A stretch of 64,000 nt of DNA from Bradyrhizobium sp. 170 (GTDB taxonomy: Bacteria; Pseudomonadota; Alphaproteobacteria; Rhizobiales; Xanthobacteraceae). Below the pieces are notes generated by a model, which worked only from the letters and a program-made list of their open reading frames with translations, searched no databases and was not told where the DNA came from. Each line of letters opens with the position of its first letter. Position 1 is the first letter of the stretch. Shown here piece after piece: positions 1 through 8,284 of this stretch. The stretch covers positions 5,828,001-5,892,000 of the forward strand of contig NZ_CP064703.1 of NCBI RefSeq assembly GCF_023101085.1, written 5' to 3'. Made by a program: the position numbers and the translations under genes.

Positions 1-988
1 AGCGCGTGAGCGTCCCGCCGACTTCCTTTGCCCACTTGTTCCAGAACGTGATCTCCTGTCCGACATCGTGGGAGTAGGTTTGGGAGGTGGAACCATGGAC
101 CGGAATGGCGCCCAGCGTGTCGAGCTGCGTCAGGAACTCCTTGTTGTCGGCTCCCTTGTCGAGAGCGGCGCCGATCTTGGCGACCACCTCGGGCGGCAGC
201 TTCGCCGGCCCGGCGATCCCAAACCACGGCGAAATGTCAAGCGGCTTGGCCCCGCCCTGCTCGACCGTCGGAATATCCGGAAATGCGGGCGATCGCTCGC
301 TTGTGGCGACTGCAAGCGCCCTGAGAGTTCCAGCCTTGATGTGCTGCGCGACCGTTGCCTCGGTGAAGAAACCTACCTGGACCACACCTGCGATCGTGTC
401 GGTGATCGGCTGGGCGCCGCCCGAATAATTGATGAACGTCATCTTGGTGCCGTTGGCCGTATCGAACAGCGTTCCGCCGATGTGCGAGGTGGCGCCGTAC
501 GTCCCACCGAAGTTCACCTCACCGGGATGCGCTTTCAAATACGCGATGAGCTCCGAGATGGAGGAGACCGGCAGCTTTGGATTAACCACCACGAGGTTGC
601 GCTGCTTCGCGACCTTGCGGATGTAGGTGAAGCTCTTCTCCTGGTCATATGGAACGGAGGGGTTGAGCGCGAGCGCCCGGGTGTTCGACGACTCGACCGA
701 GACGAGAAGCGTATAGCCGTCGGGCTTTGCCTTGGCGACATTGCTGGCGCCGATGAGGCCACCGGCGCCGCCATTATTCTCGACAATGACAGGTTGCCCC
801 AACTCCTTCGATAGCAGTTGGCCGATCACGCGTCCGACGATATCCGTTGGACCTCCCGGCGGAAAACCGACAACGAGCTTGATCGGCTTCGACGGGTAGG
901 CATCGGCCCCTATCGATGGCGCGGAAGCGAAGCCGAGGCAGAACGCCGCCGCGGCGGCAAGCAAACCTTTTTTGGAAAATCGGATCAT
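1..988 (-). CDS. Tripartite tricarboxylate transporter substrate-binding protein (TctC/Bug family), C-terminus cut by window edge
   Basis: Periplasmic solute-binding protein expected to deliver a carboxylate to the TctAB membrane pair encoded at 2.9-4.9 kb. Reading from the ATG at 988, residues 1-28 form a Sec signal (basic MIRFSKK, an alanine-rich core, then an SIGA/DAYP junction). The Bug hallmarks follow: YPSKPIKLVVGFPPGG, then QPVIVENNGGAGG and AKPDGYTLL. The frame stays open for 329 codons to base 2, close to the usual 320-330 residues, so only the last residues are missing. It is divergent from the TetR gene at 1255 with a 266-bp gap, so this tctC is not co-transcribed with tctBA. The substrate cannot be read from sequence. 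Confidence 0.93.
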   Translation of the reverse strand, partial: MIRFSKKGLLAAAAAFCLGFASAPSIGADAYPSKPIKLVVGFPPGGPTDIVGRVIGQLLSKELGQPVIVENNGGAGGLIGASNVAKAKPDGYTLLVSVESSNTRALALNPSVPYDQEKSFTYIRKVAKQRNLVVVNPKLPVSSISELIAYLKAHPGEVNFGGTYGATSHIGGTLFDTANGTKMTFINYSGGAQPITDTIAGVVQVGFFTEATVAQHIKAGTLRALAVATSERSPAFPDIPTVEQGGAKPLDISPWFGIAGPAKLPPEVVAKIGAALDKGADNKEFLTQLDTLGAIPVHGSTSQTYSHDVGQEITFWNKWAKEVGGTLTR

Positions 989-1228
989 GGATCACCCTCT
1001 CGAAGGACGGGGCAACAATCGAGCCTAGGACACTTTGTGTCAACTACGAAACTTTGCTGAGCACTTATGCGTCCGGACCCAAGGTACAAGTGCGCCGCAC
1101 AATGCCAAGGCAACTGGTGCCGAACGCATCAGCATACTGCGCAACTAAGCGTCAAATGGTGCATCGCAAGGTCGAATTAATGCAGTTTGGCGGGCTTTTC
1201 TATTGCAAGCAGGGATCGACCGTGTTTC

Positions 1229-1243
1229 TAGACGATCGGTCTA
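1229..1243. promoter_or_regulatory. Probable TetR-family operator (inverted repeat TAGAC-N5-GTCTA)
   Basis: TAGACGATCGGTCTA is an inverted repeat with perfect 5-bp arms around GATCG. It ends 12 bp before the TetR start codon at 1255. It closely resembles the TAGACC-N4-GGTCTA box known for NemR-type TetR regulators. The position suggests autoregulation and control of the downstream acuI-tctBA genes. Binding is inferred. Confidence 0.7.
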
Positions 1244-1254
1244 ATAGGAACACA

Positions 1255-1926
1255 ATGGTAACTAGAAACAGCACATCCCGGAATTCTACGGGGCCCGAAC
1301 GGCGCGATCTCGGCTACGCCCCGACGCGTGACGTGCTCATTCGTTCTGGATTGGAGACGCTGACCGAACAGGGCTTCGCCGCAACGGGCCTGGACGCGCT
1401 GCTTCGACGGGCTACCGTGCCGAAGGGTTCGTTCTACCACTACTTCGAGAGCAAGGCGGACTTCGGTCGTGAAATCATGAAGGCGTACGATGCGTTCTTT
1501 TGCCGAAAGCTCGATCGGGCGCTCACCAACGAGAAGCTGGCCCCATCCGATCGGATACGCGCGTTCGTCGAAGACGCGAAGGCGGGAATGGCCAAGTACG
1601 ACTATACGCGGGGCTGCCTCATCGGCAACTTCAGCCAGGAAGTAGAGGCATTGCCGAGCGACTACCGTGCCGCGCTTAGCGAAATCATGCAGGGATGGCA
1701 GGGAAAGGTCGCGTGCTGCCTCGAACTCGCGCAGCGCGATGGGGAGATCACCGACTCTGCAGACTGTGACGCGCTTGCCGAGTTTTTCTGGATCGGCTGG
1801 GAAGGTGCAGTGATGAGGGCTCGGCTGGTCAAGGACGGTGCCCCGCTCGATACCTTCATCGCCGGATTCATTGCGGGGTTGCCGCGACCCAACCGATCGC
1901 GCAGCGGCCGGAAAAAGAAATCGTAA
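1255..1926 (+). CDS. TetR/AcrR-family transcriptional regulator (AcuR/NemR-like)
   Basis: DNA-binding repressor of 223 residues. The N-terminal helix-turn-helix spans roughly residues 25-70 (RDVLIRSGLETLTEQGFAAT...VPKGSFYHYFESKADFG), with the KGSFYHYF signature typical of AcuR/NemR-type regulators. The rest is the ligand-binding domain, ending in a basic tail (SGRKKKS). The reading frame extends upstream, but the ATG at 1255 sits just after the TAGAC/GTCTA palindrome and starts the family-like sequence, so it was chosen. The acuI-like gene begins 13 bp after the stop codon; in AcuR systems regulator and reductase are also paired. The likely inducer is an electrophilic or acyl compound (inference). 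Confidence 0.88.
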   Translation: MVTRNSTSRNSTGPERRDLGYAPTRDVLIRSGLETLTEQGFAATGLDALLRRATVPKGSFYHYFESKADFGREIMKAYDAFFCRKLDRALTNEKLAPSDRIRAFVEDAKAGMAKYDYTRGCLIGNFSQEVEALPSDYRAALSEIMQGWQGKVACCLELAQRDGEITDSADCDALAEFFWIGWEGAVMRARLVKDGAPLDTFIAGFIAGLPRPNRSRSGRKKKS

Positions 1927-1939
1927 AAGGAGCTTCAGA

Positions 1940-2923
1940 GTGTTCAAGGCAGTGCTGATCGAAAAGGACGACCAGGGATATCGGGCGAAACTCACCGAAT
2001 TGCCCGAAGACCGGCTCCCCGATGGAGACGTAGCGGTCGACGTCGAATACAGCACGCTCAACTACAAGGACGGTCTCGCGATCACCGGAAAGGGCCCTAT
2101 CGTCAGGGCGTTTCCGATGGTGCCCGGCATCGACTTCGCAGGCGTGGTTCGCTCGACCGCGCACCCCGATTTTGCGGTCGGCGATCGCGTCGTCCTCAAC
2201 GGATGGGGCGTCGGCGAACAGCACTGGGGTGGCCTAGCCCAGATGGCGAAGGTGAAGGGCGACTGGCTAATCAAGTTGCCATCCTCGATGTCTTCCCGAC
2301 GAGCGATGACCATCGGCACAGCCGGATACACGGCGATGCTCTGCATCATGGCGCTTGAGAGACACGGCATCCGCACCGGCGACGGCGACGTTCTGGTAAC
2401 CGGCGCCAGCGGCGGTGTCGGAAGCGTCGCAATCGTGCTGCTCCACAAGCTCGGTTATCGAGTCGTGGCATCGACCGGACGCTTGGAAGAAGGTCCCTAT
2501 CTGAAGGCTCTGGGAGCGGACGAAATCATCGGCCGGGCCCCGCTCGCACAGGCGGGCAAGCCCCTGCAGAAGGAACGATGGGCAGCGGCCATCGACTCCG
2601 TCGGCAGCCATACCTTGGCCAACATTTGCGCCGGCATCAAAGCGGATGGTGCGGTAGCGGCATGCGGCATGGCCCAAGGCCTCGATCTTCCTACCTCCGT
2701 TGCCCCGTTCATTCTGCGCGGCATCGCGCTTCTGGGCATCAACAGCGTGACGAGGCCCAAAGCTCAGCGAGTCGAGGCGTGGGATCGGCTCTCATCCCTC
2801 CTTTCCGACTCCGACCTCGAGCGAACGGCCTCCGAGATCGGCTTGGGTGACGTGATCGCGACAGCCGACAGGCTGATCGGAGGTCGCGTCCGGGGCCGAA
2901 CGGTGGTCGACGTAAACAGATAG
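1940..2923 (+). CDS. acuI: Acrylyl-CoA reductase-like quinone oxidoreductase (AcuI/YhdH family)
   Basis: Medium-chain dehydrogenase/reductase of 327 residues, predicted cytosolic and NADPH-dependent. AcuI/YhdH enzymes reduce acrylyl-CoA to propionyl-CoA, protecting against or assimilating acrylate. Family features seen are YSTLNYKDGLAITGKGPI near residues 36-53, PMVPGIDFAGVV, NGWGVGEQHWGGLAQ and a Rossmann VTGASGGVGSVA around residue 155. The GTG at 1940 is preceded by AAAGGAGC at good spacing and gives the canonical MFKAVLIEKD start. Coupling to tetR upstream and tctBA downstream suggests that the imported acid is handled through an unsaturated acyl-CoA (inference). Confidence 0.9.
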   Translation: MFKAVLIEKDDQGYRAKLTELPEDRLPDGDVAVDVEYSTLNYKDGLAITGKGPIVRAFPMVPGIDFAGVVRSTAHPDFAVGDRVVLNGWGVGEQHWGGLAQMAKVKGDWLIKLPSSMSSRRAMTIGTAGYTAMLCIMALERHGIRTGDGDVLVTGASGGVGSVAIVLLHKLGYRVVASTGRLEEGPYLKALGADEIIGRAPLAQAGKPLQKERWAAAIDSVGSHTLANICAGIKADGAVAACGMAQGLDLPTSVAPFILRGIALLGINSVTRPKAQRVEAWDRLSSLLSDSDLERTASEIGLGDVIATADRLIGGRVRGRTVVDVNR

Positions 2924-2943
2924 GAAAAAGGGGGATGAGATCG

Positions 2944-3405
2944 ATGCGGCTCAGCGTTCGCAATCCGGCAGACTTCTGGTCCGGACTCCTCTTTCTCACG
3001 TGCGCCCACGCATTTCTATGGATAGCCCGCAACTACGATTTCGGATCCCCGCTACGCATGGGCCCCAGCTTCTTTCCTGTGGTCCTTTCTGTAGTACTGG
3101 CCATGATCGGCCTGATTGCTCTGCTGCGTTCGGTCGCCATCGCCGGCGAACCAATTGGAGGCTTCGCGGTCAAGGGACTTCTCCTCGTCACTCTCGGGAC
3201 GGTTCTCTTTGCTGCGCTGATGGAAAGGGCCGGCGTCGTAATCGCCGTGTCCGCAATCACGCTCGTCAGCGCCTACGCGAGCGTAAAATTCACCTGGACG
3301 CAGGGCGTCGTCATGGCCGTGTTGCTTTCCGCGTTCTGCGCGCTGGTATTCATTTACGGGCTCGGAGTTCCGATGCCGATCCTCGGCAGCTGGTTCGTGG
3401 GCTAG
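2944..3405 (+). CDS. tctB: Tripartite tricarboxylate transporter TctB family small membrane subunit
   Basis: Small integral-membrane subunit of a TTT transporter, about 153 residues with four hydrophobic segments. It shows the TctB-like early motif GSPLRMGPSFFPVVLSVVLAMIGL, in which the conserved MGPxFFP lies between the first two helices. ATG codons occur at 2935 and 2944. The GGGGG run abuts the first but lies nine bases before the second, so 2944 is preferred. It starts 20 bp after the acuI-like gene and ends 12 bp before tctA, consistent with one operon. The assignment rests on the MGPxFFP motif, size and position. Confidence 0.9.
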   Translation: MRLSVRNPADFWSGLLFLTCAHAFLWIARNYDFGSPLRMGPSFFPVVLSVVLAMIGLIALLRSVAIAGEPIGGFAVKGLLLVTLGTVLFAALMERAGVVIAVSAITLVSAYASVKFTWTQGVVMAVLLSAFCALVFIYGLGVPMPILGSWFVG

Positions 3406-3417
3406 GAAGAGCATTCG

Positions 3418-4923
3418 ATGGACATCCTCTCCAATCTCGTACTCGGATTTCAGACGGCAGGCACTCCCCTCAATCTCGGTTACTGCCTGGCAGGCGTATT
3501 CCTCGGAACCTTGATCGGAGTGCTTCCTGGACTGGGCCCCGTCGCGACGATTGCCATGCTGCTGCCCGCGACGTTCGGTCTACCACCCGTCACCGCGCTC
3601 ATCATGCTTTCGGGCATTTACTACGGGGCGCAATATGGCGGGTCGACCACGGCGATCCTCATCAATCTACCCGGCGAGTCGTCCTCCGTGATAACAGCGC
3701 TGGATGGTTACGCGATGGCTCGCAAAGGGCGCGCCGGTGTGGCACTCGCGACAGCAGCGATCGGTTCGTTCTTCGCCGGAACGGTCGCAACCCTCCTGCT
3801 CGCGCTTGCGGCACCGCCGCTGGCGCAGGTCGCGCTCAAATTCGGTCCACCGGAGTACTTTTCCCTGATGGTATTGGGCCTGAGCGCGTCCGTCGTACTG
3901 GCGCATGGATCGCTCTTGAGGGCACTAGGCATGATCGTGCTCGGCCTCCTTCTCGGCGTGGTCGGCACCGACGCCAACTCGGCCGCGCAACGCTTTACCT
4001 TCAATATCCCCGAACTCGCCGACGGGATCGGCTTCGTCACGGTAGCCATGGGTCTGTTCGGCGTCGGAGAGATCATCCGTAACCTCGAGAACGAGAGCGA
4101 CAGATCTGTCTTCGTCAGCAAGGTAAGCAACCTCATGCCCAGCCGTGAGGACTGGAAGAGGATGGTGGGCCCGATCCTTCGTGGAACGGTGCTCGGCTCC
4201 GCCCTTGGTATCCTACCGGGCGGAGGGGCCATGTTGTCGTCCTTCGCCGCCTATTCCGTCGAGAAGAGGATCTCGCGGCGATCCTCTGAATTTGGTAAGG
4301 GAGCCATCGAGGGCGTTGCGGCTCCGGAATCCGCGAACAATGCCGGGGCCCAGACCTCGTTCATCCCTATGCTCACCTTAGGCATCCCTTCGAACCCGGT
4401 CATGGCGCTTATGATCGGCGCCCTGATCATCCAAGGCATACAGCCCGGCCCGGCGGTGATGACTCAACAACCCGCCCTATTCTGGGGTCTGATCGCATCC
4501 ATGTGGATCGGAAACTTCTTCCTCATCCTGCTCAACCTTCCCCTGGTCGGGATGTGGGCGAAGATGCTGACGATCCCGTACCATATTCTCTTTCCCGGCA
4601 TCATGGTGTTCTGCGCCATCGGCGTGTTCAGCCTGAACAACGCGTCGTTCGACGTCTACCTCATGGCGCTGTTTGGCGTCCTCGGTTACGTGTTCGCGAA
4701 ATTGAAGTGCGAGCCCGCTCCCATGCTACTCGGCTTTATCCTGGGACCCATGATGGAGGAGAACCTGCGAAGGTCGCTTACGCTATCCCGCGGCGATCCT
4801 CTCATATTCCTGCGAAGCCCGATCAGCGTGACCATGTTGATCATCGCGCTCTTAGCGCTGCTGCTAGTGCTTCTGCCGACCTTTCGGAAGACCCGCGAAG
4901 AAGCTTTCGTGGAGGAAGATTGA
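3418..4923 (+). CDS. tctA: Tripartite tricarboxylate transporter TctA family large membrane subunit
   Basis: Large permease subunit of 501 residues, predicted with 10-12 transmembrane helices, driving Na+- or H+-coupled uptake with a TctC binding protein. Diagnostic TctA sequences are GTLIGVLPGLGPVATIAMLLP near residue 30, YYGAQYGGSTTAILINLPGE near 70 and the second half-repeat GSALGILPGGGAMLSSFAAY near 260. APESANNAGAQTSFIPMLTLGIP follows near 305. Length is normal for the family. It is followed 35 bp later by a SnoaL-like gene. This is the only TctAB pair in the window although three TctC proteins are encoded. Confidence 0.96.
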   Translation: MDILSNLVLGFQTAGTPLNLGYCLAGVFLGTLIGVLPGLGPVATIAMLLPATFGLPPVTALIMLSGIYYGAQYGGSTTAILINLPGESSSVITALDGYAMARKGRAGVALATAAIGSFFAGTVATLLLALAAPPLAQVALKFGPPEYFSLMVLGLSASVVLAHGSLLRALGMIVLGLLLGVVGTDANSAAQRFTFNIPELADGIGFVTVAMGLFGVGEIIRNLENESDRSVFVSKVSNLMPSREDWKRMVGPILRGTVLGSALGILPGGGAMLSSFAAYSVEKRISRRSSEFGKGAIEGVAAPESANNAGAQTSFIPMLTLGIPSNPVMALMIGALIIQGIQPGPAVMTQQPALFWGLIASMWIGNFFLILLNLPLVGMWAKMLTIPYHILFPGIMVFCAIGVFSLNNASFDVYLMALFGVLGYVFAKLKCEPAPMLLGFILGPMMEENLRRSLTLSRGDPLIFLRSPISVTMLIIALLALLLVLLPTFRKTREEAFVEED

Positions 4924-4958
4924 CGGATTCGCGAACTATTTCAAGCAGGGAGGGTCGA

Positions 4959-5459
4959 ATGATCGCTGCACCGCCGGGACTTGAACCCGCGATGGAATTG
5001 GATTGCAACAACCTGAGCCAGCAGAAGGAGATGGTTCGTCGGTTCTACAAGGACATGTGGGATCATGCGAACGTCGGCCTGATTCCGGAGATTTTTCATC
5101 CGGATTTCACTTTCCGCGGGTCGCTCGGCCCCGTTCTCGTTGGCCATTCGAAATTCGCCGATTACGTCCGATGGGTTACCGACTCGCTTGAACACTACAC
5201 GTCAGATATTCTCGATCTCATCGAGGACGGCAATCGCGTCTCCGGAAAGCTGCGGTTCCATGGCATCCACCGGAAGTCTCTCTTTGGGCGACCGCCCACC
5301 GGGCAGCACGTTTGGTGGTATGGCGCTCCCATCTTCATTTTCCGCGACGGCAGGGTCGAAGATCTTTGGGTCCTTGGAGATATCCATGGGTTGATCGAAC
5401 GGCTCGATCAGAGCACGAATGCACCGCCGGAGTTCAACGCAACTCGCGCGCCCCGTTGA
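4959..5459 (+). CDS. SnoaL-like polyketide-cyclase-fold / ester cyclase family protein
   Basis: A 166-residue cytosolic protein of the NTF2/SnoaL fold. The pattern EMVRRFYKDMWDHANVGLIPEIFHPDFTFRG (residues about 24-55), followed by GHSKFADYVRWVTDSL and RFHGIHRKSLFGRPPTGQHV, is characteristic of SnoaL-like ester cyclases. Members bind small hydrophobic ligands; some catalyse aldol cyclisation or hydration, but most bacterial ones are uncharacterised. The ATG at 4959 follows GGGAGGG at good spacing; an ATG at 4992 is an alternative. It is the last gene of the tetR-acuI-tctBA run and may process the imported compound (inference). Confidence 0.82.
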   Translation: MIAAPPGLEPAMELDCNNLSQQKEMVRRFYKDMWDHANVGLIPEIFHPDFTFRGSLGPVLVGHSKFADYVRWVTDSLEHYTSDILDLIEDGNRVSGKLRFHGIHRKSLFGRPPTGQHVWWYGAPIFIFRDGRVEDLWVLGDIHGLIERLDQSTNAPPEFNATRAPR

Positions 5460-5851
5460 ATGGGTCGAAGGCGCGCCGGTGCGATGCCCTGTCCGACATG
5501 GCGCGACGGATGCTGTGTTCGTACGCTGTCATGACGTTTATCTTTCTAGCGCCATGACTGCTATGTTCGATCTGATGACGTGCCAACCAGAACCCAAGCG
5601 GGCGGCCTAAGACAGTCGCTCCCCTTCATCGGGACGACCTCGGCCGGATAGCAATCGACCTCCTGCAGAACGACATGCCCCTTCTCAAATAGTCCATCTA
5701 CTGGGCGTTTCCTTGTCGTTCCTACAGACCGAGAACGAGATCGAACCGCAGCTGGGTCTGCCTATCTGACAACGGTTGGCGGCTTCGAGAACTTGGCTTC
5801 CGACACGAACGGCCGCACACTGGCCTTGGGTAATCAATCTTCGGATTCTGG
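5460..5851. other. 392-bp non-coding gap between the TTT operon and the MocR gene
   Basis: Short reading frames exist on both strands, but none has a convincing ribosome site or recognisable protein sequence. No clear terminator, repeat or operator was found by eye. It presumably holds the end of the upstream operon and the MocR promoter. Confidence 0.5.
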
Positions 5852-7342
5852 ATGGTCGATATGAAGAACCCCCATGGACGCCGGAGCAGGCGGATGGGAG
5901 CACGTCAGATCTACGAAACGCTCAGAGACCAGATCATGGCGCGGGTCTACGGTACCGACGGCCTACTGCCGTCATCCCGGGCGCTCGCTGACGAACTGGG
6001 CGTGTCGCGCTCGACCGTCACGGTCGCCTACGAACAACTCGCCGCGGAAGGCTTCATCGAAATACGCCACGGCGCGCGGCCCCGGGTCGCCAGCGCCGTC
6101 GTCGACCGGGGGCGGAATCGCGCCACCTCCCGACCGTCGACGCGCAACGCGCGCCTATCGAAGTTCGGCGGCCGACTGCGAGAGGGCCCGCCCGGTTGGA
6201 CCGAGCCGCCTCGCGCCCTCGTCGCGAACTTCCGGTATGGCGACCTTGCGCCGTCGGACTTCCCCCTGCTCGCCTGGAAGAAGGCCATGGTCGCCGCGAT
6301 GACCCGCAAGGTTGACCGGCTTGCCTACGCCGATCCCTGCGGGTCGCTGCGGCTCCGGTCGGCGCTCCAGGGCTATCTGTGGCGATCGCGAAGCGTGCGA
6401 TGCGACGTCGACCAGATCGTCGTGGTGAATGGATCGCAGCAGGGTCTCGACATCTGCGCGCGGTTGATACTCGACGCCGGCGACCGCTTCGTCATGGAGG
6501 ATCCCGGCTACCTGATGGCGAGGTACACCTTTGCGGCGACTGGCGCGGTCGCGGTGCCGATCCCGGTCGACGCGGACGGTCTCGATACGGAGAGGCTCGC
6601 CACGGTCGAGGCTCGCCTCGCCTACGTGACGCCGTCGCATCAATATCCGCTGGGGGGCGTCCTCCCGATCGGGCGCCGCCACCAGTTGCTCGCTTGGGCC
6701 AGGAAGTGCGACGCCTACGTGATCGAGGACGACTACGACAGCGAGTACAGATACGACACGAAGCCGGTCCCACCGCTGCACGCTCTCGAAGACAGCGACA
6801 ACGTCGTTTATCTCGGGACAGTCTCCAAGACGCTCTCGCCGACGCTGAGGATCGGCTACCTGGTGGTGCCCCCCGGACTACGGTCGATGTTCGCTGCGGC
6901 CAAGCAGATCATGGATCGACACACGCCGCTGGCGGAGCAGGACGCCCTCGCTTCCATGCTGGAGAGCGGCACGTACGATAGCCACGTCAAGCGCGTCCGC
7001 CGGCGCAACGCCGAGCGCCAGCAGGCTCTGCTCGACGCCTTGGGCCGCAGGTTCGGCGACCGGGTCCGGATCGACGGCACGGCGGCCGGCCTGCACATCG
7101 TGGCGTGGTTCGACGATCTACCGCAGGAGCGCGAAGAGGCGCTGATCCGGATGGCGTGGTCGAAGGGCGTCGGCGTCTACCCCGTCTCCTCACTCTTCGA
7201 TCGGCTGCGGACGGGTCGCCGTCCGCAGCCGGCGACCGTTGGGCTCGTCATGGGCTATGCGGCACTGGAGCCGGCGCTAATCGAGCGCGGCTGCAAGCTG
7301 CTCGCCCAAGCCGTCGACGAGCTCGCCGTCCGGCGGGAATGA
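5852..7342 (+). CDS. MocR/PdxR-type GntR regulator with aminotransferase-like domain
   Basis: Chimeric regulator of 496 residues. A winged-helix GntR domain lies at about residues 15-80 (GLLPSSRALADELGVSRSTV, EQLAAEGFIEIRHG). A linker leads to a fold-type I aminotransferase domain. The PLP-binding features are retained: IEDDYDSEYRYD near residue 293 and the Schiff-base lysine in GTVSKTLSPTLRIGYL (K326). Such proteins sense PLP or PLP-amino acid adducts and often bind direct repeats beside the gene they control. Here a direct repeat lies just after the stop codon and before the PaiB-like gene. The ATG at 5861 is an alternative start. Confidence 0.93.
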   Translation: MVDMKNPHGRRSRRMGARQIYETLRDQIMARVYGTDGLLPSSRALADELGVSRSTVTVAYEQLAAEGFIEIRHGARPRVASAVVDRGRNRATSRPSTRNARLSKFGGRLREGPPGWTEPPRALVANFRYGDLAPSDFPLLAWKKAMVAAMTRKVDRLAYADPCGSLRLRSALQGYLWRSRSVRCDVDQIVVVNGSQQGLDICARLILDAGDRFVMEDPGYLMARYTFAATGAVAVPIPVDADGLDTERLATVEARLAYVTPSHQYPLGGVLPIGRRHQLLAWARKCDAYVIEDDYDSEYRYDTKPVPPLHALEDSDNVVYLGTVSKTLSPTLRIGYLVVPPGLRSMFAAAKQIMDRHTPLAEQDALASMLESGTYDSHVKRVRRRNAERQQALLDALGRRFGDRVRIDGTAAGLHIVAWFDDLPQEREEALIRMAWSKGVGVYPVSSLFDRLRTGRRPQPATVGLVMGYAALEPALIERGCKLLAQAVDELAVRRE

Positions 7343-7346
7343 CTGG

Positions 7347-7377
7347 ACTGGCAAAATTTGCGTGAACTGGCAGTTTT
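7347..7377 (+). promoter_or_regulatory. Candidate MocR binding site: direct repeat ACTGGCA-N12-ACTGGCA
   Basis: ACTGGCAAAATTT at 7347-7359 and ACTGGCAGTTTT at 7366-7377 are direct repeats spaced 19 bp start to start, between the MocR-like gene and the PaiB-like gene. An inverted half (CCAG) follows at 7385-7388. MocR regulators are known to use direct repeats; assignment to this protein is inference from position. Confidence 0.5.
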
Positions 7378-7425
7378 ATGCATACCAGATTTGGGCTATC
7401 TCCGGATCGAGAACGGAGATCCACA

Positions 7426-8055
7426 ATGTACATCCCCCTTGCCTTCAAGGACGACGACATCGAGAGCATCCGGGCGACCATCCGTGGCGCCCGCCTGGCA
7501 ACTCTAGTGACGGCCACCGCCGAAGGTCCGATCGCGACGCCCCTGCCGCTTTTCCTCGACGAGAGCGAAGGTGAGCACGGCGTGCTGTACGGACATCTGG
7601 CGAAGGCCAATCCTCAGTGGCGCCTGCCAACGACCGGAGACGCGTTGGTGATCTTCATGGGGCCGGAAGCCTACGTGACGCCGTCTTGGTACGCGACCAA
7701 GCAGGAGACCGGAAAGGTCGTGCCGACCTGGAACTACGTCGCAGTGCACGCCTACGGGCCGGTCGAATTCTTCCAGGAGCCCGAACGCTTGCTCGATGCG
7801 GTGACGCGCCTGACGAACAAGCACGAAGGGTCGCGCGCGAAGCCGTGGGCCGTTAGCGACGCCCCGGCCGATTTCATTGCCGCGCAATTGCGTGGGATCG
7901 TTGGCCTGCGCATTCCGGTCACCAGGTTCGAAAGCAAGCGCAAGATGAGCCAGAACCGGCCGGAGGCGGACCGCGTCGGAGTCGTGGTGGGACTTGCGTC
8001 GAGCGAGAACCCGCAGGACCGAGAGGTCGCTCCACTCATCCCGCATCCCGCCTGA
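7426..8055 (+). CDS. FMN-binding PaiB-family protein (negative transcriptional regulator / pyridoxamine-oxidase fold)
   Basis: A 209-residue protein of the PaiB family, a split-barrel flavin-binding fold. Recognisable sequences are MYIPLAFKDDD at the N-terminus, ATPLPLFLDE, GVLYGHLAKANPQW and PSWYATKQETGKVVPTWNYVAVHAYG, then RGIVGLRIPVTRFESKRKMSQNR. The last block is diagnostic of PaiB. In Bacillus, PaiB affects sporulation and protease genes; elsewhere the role is unclear. The ATG at 7426 gives the family start. Pairing with an upstream MocR regulator and repeat suggests PLP- or polyamine-related control (inference). Confidence 0.9.
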   Translation: MYIPLAFKDDDIESIRATIRGARLATLVTATAEGPIATPLPLFLDESEGEHGVLYGHLAKANPQWRLPTTGDALVIFMGPEAYVTPSWYATKQETGKVVPTWNYVAVHAYGPVEFFQEPERLLDAVTRLTNKHEGSRAKPWAVSDAPADFIAAQLRGIVGLRIPVTRFESKRKMSQNRPEADRVGVVVGLASSENPQDREVAPLIPHPA

Positions 8056-8147
8056 CGAGGGTCCGAACGGCGGGGCCGGGCGGTAATATTGGTGGCCCCA
8101 GAGTCAAACCAATTGGAGAGACGGCGCACTTCGCGGACAAAAAGGAG

Positions 8148-8202
8148 CCCGGCAGGGTTAAGTGCCGGGCACAAGTTTGTGAGGACTCAAGTAGAGTCCT
8201 CT
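8148..8202. terminator. Tandem hairpins between convergent genes, probable bidirectional terminator
   Basis: Two perfect stem-loops in a row: GCCCGGCA (8148-8155) pairs with TGCCGGGC (8164-8171), and GAGGACTC (8182-8189) pairs with GAGTCCTC (8195-8202) around AAGTA. They lie in the 229-bp gap between the forward PaiB-like gene and the reverse isomerase operon. Neither has a clear U-tract, so function as a terminator is inferred from position. Confidence 0.5.
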
Positions 8203-8284
8203 AGGTCCGGCCAGGGAGGGCCGAAATCGAAACTGTCAGATCAGAAGAAGCTTGCCACCCCCTCGTCCAGAAGCCACAGCTGAT

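Noticed and set aside
68..814. Forward frame of 248 codons at the left edge
   Set aside because: Antisense to a TctC/Bug protein whose signal peptide and family motifs are read from the reverse strand.
3000..4082. Forward frame of 360 codons overlapping tctB and tctA
   Set aside because: Out-of-frame shadow, extremely Arg-rich; tctB and tctA are clear in the other frame.
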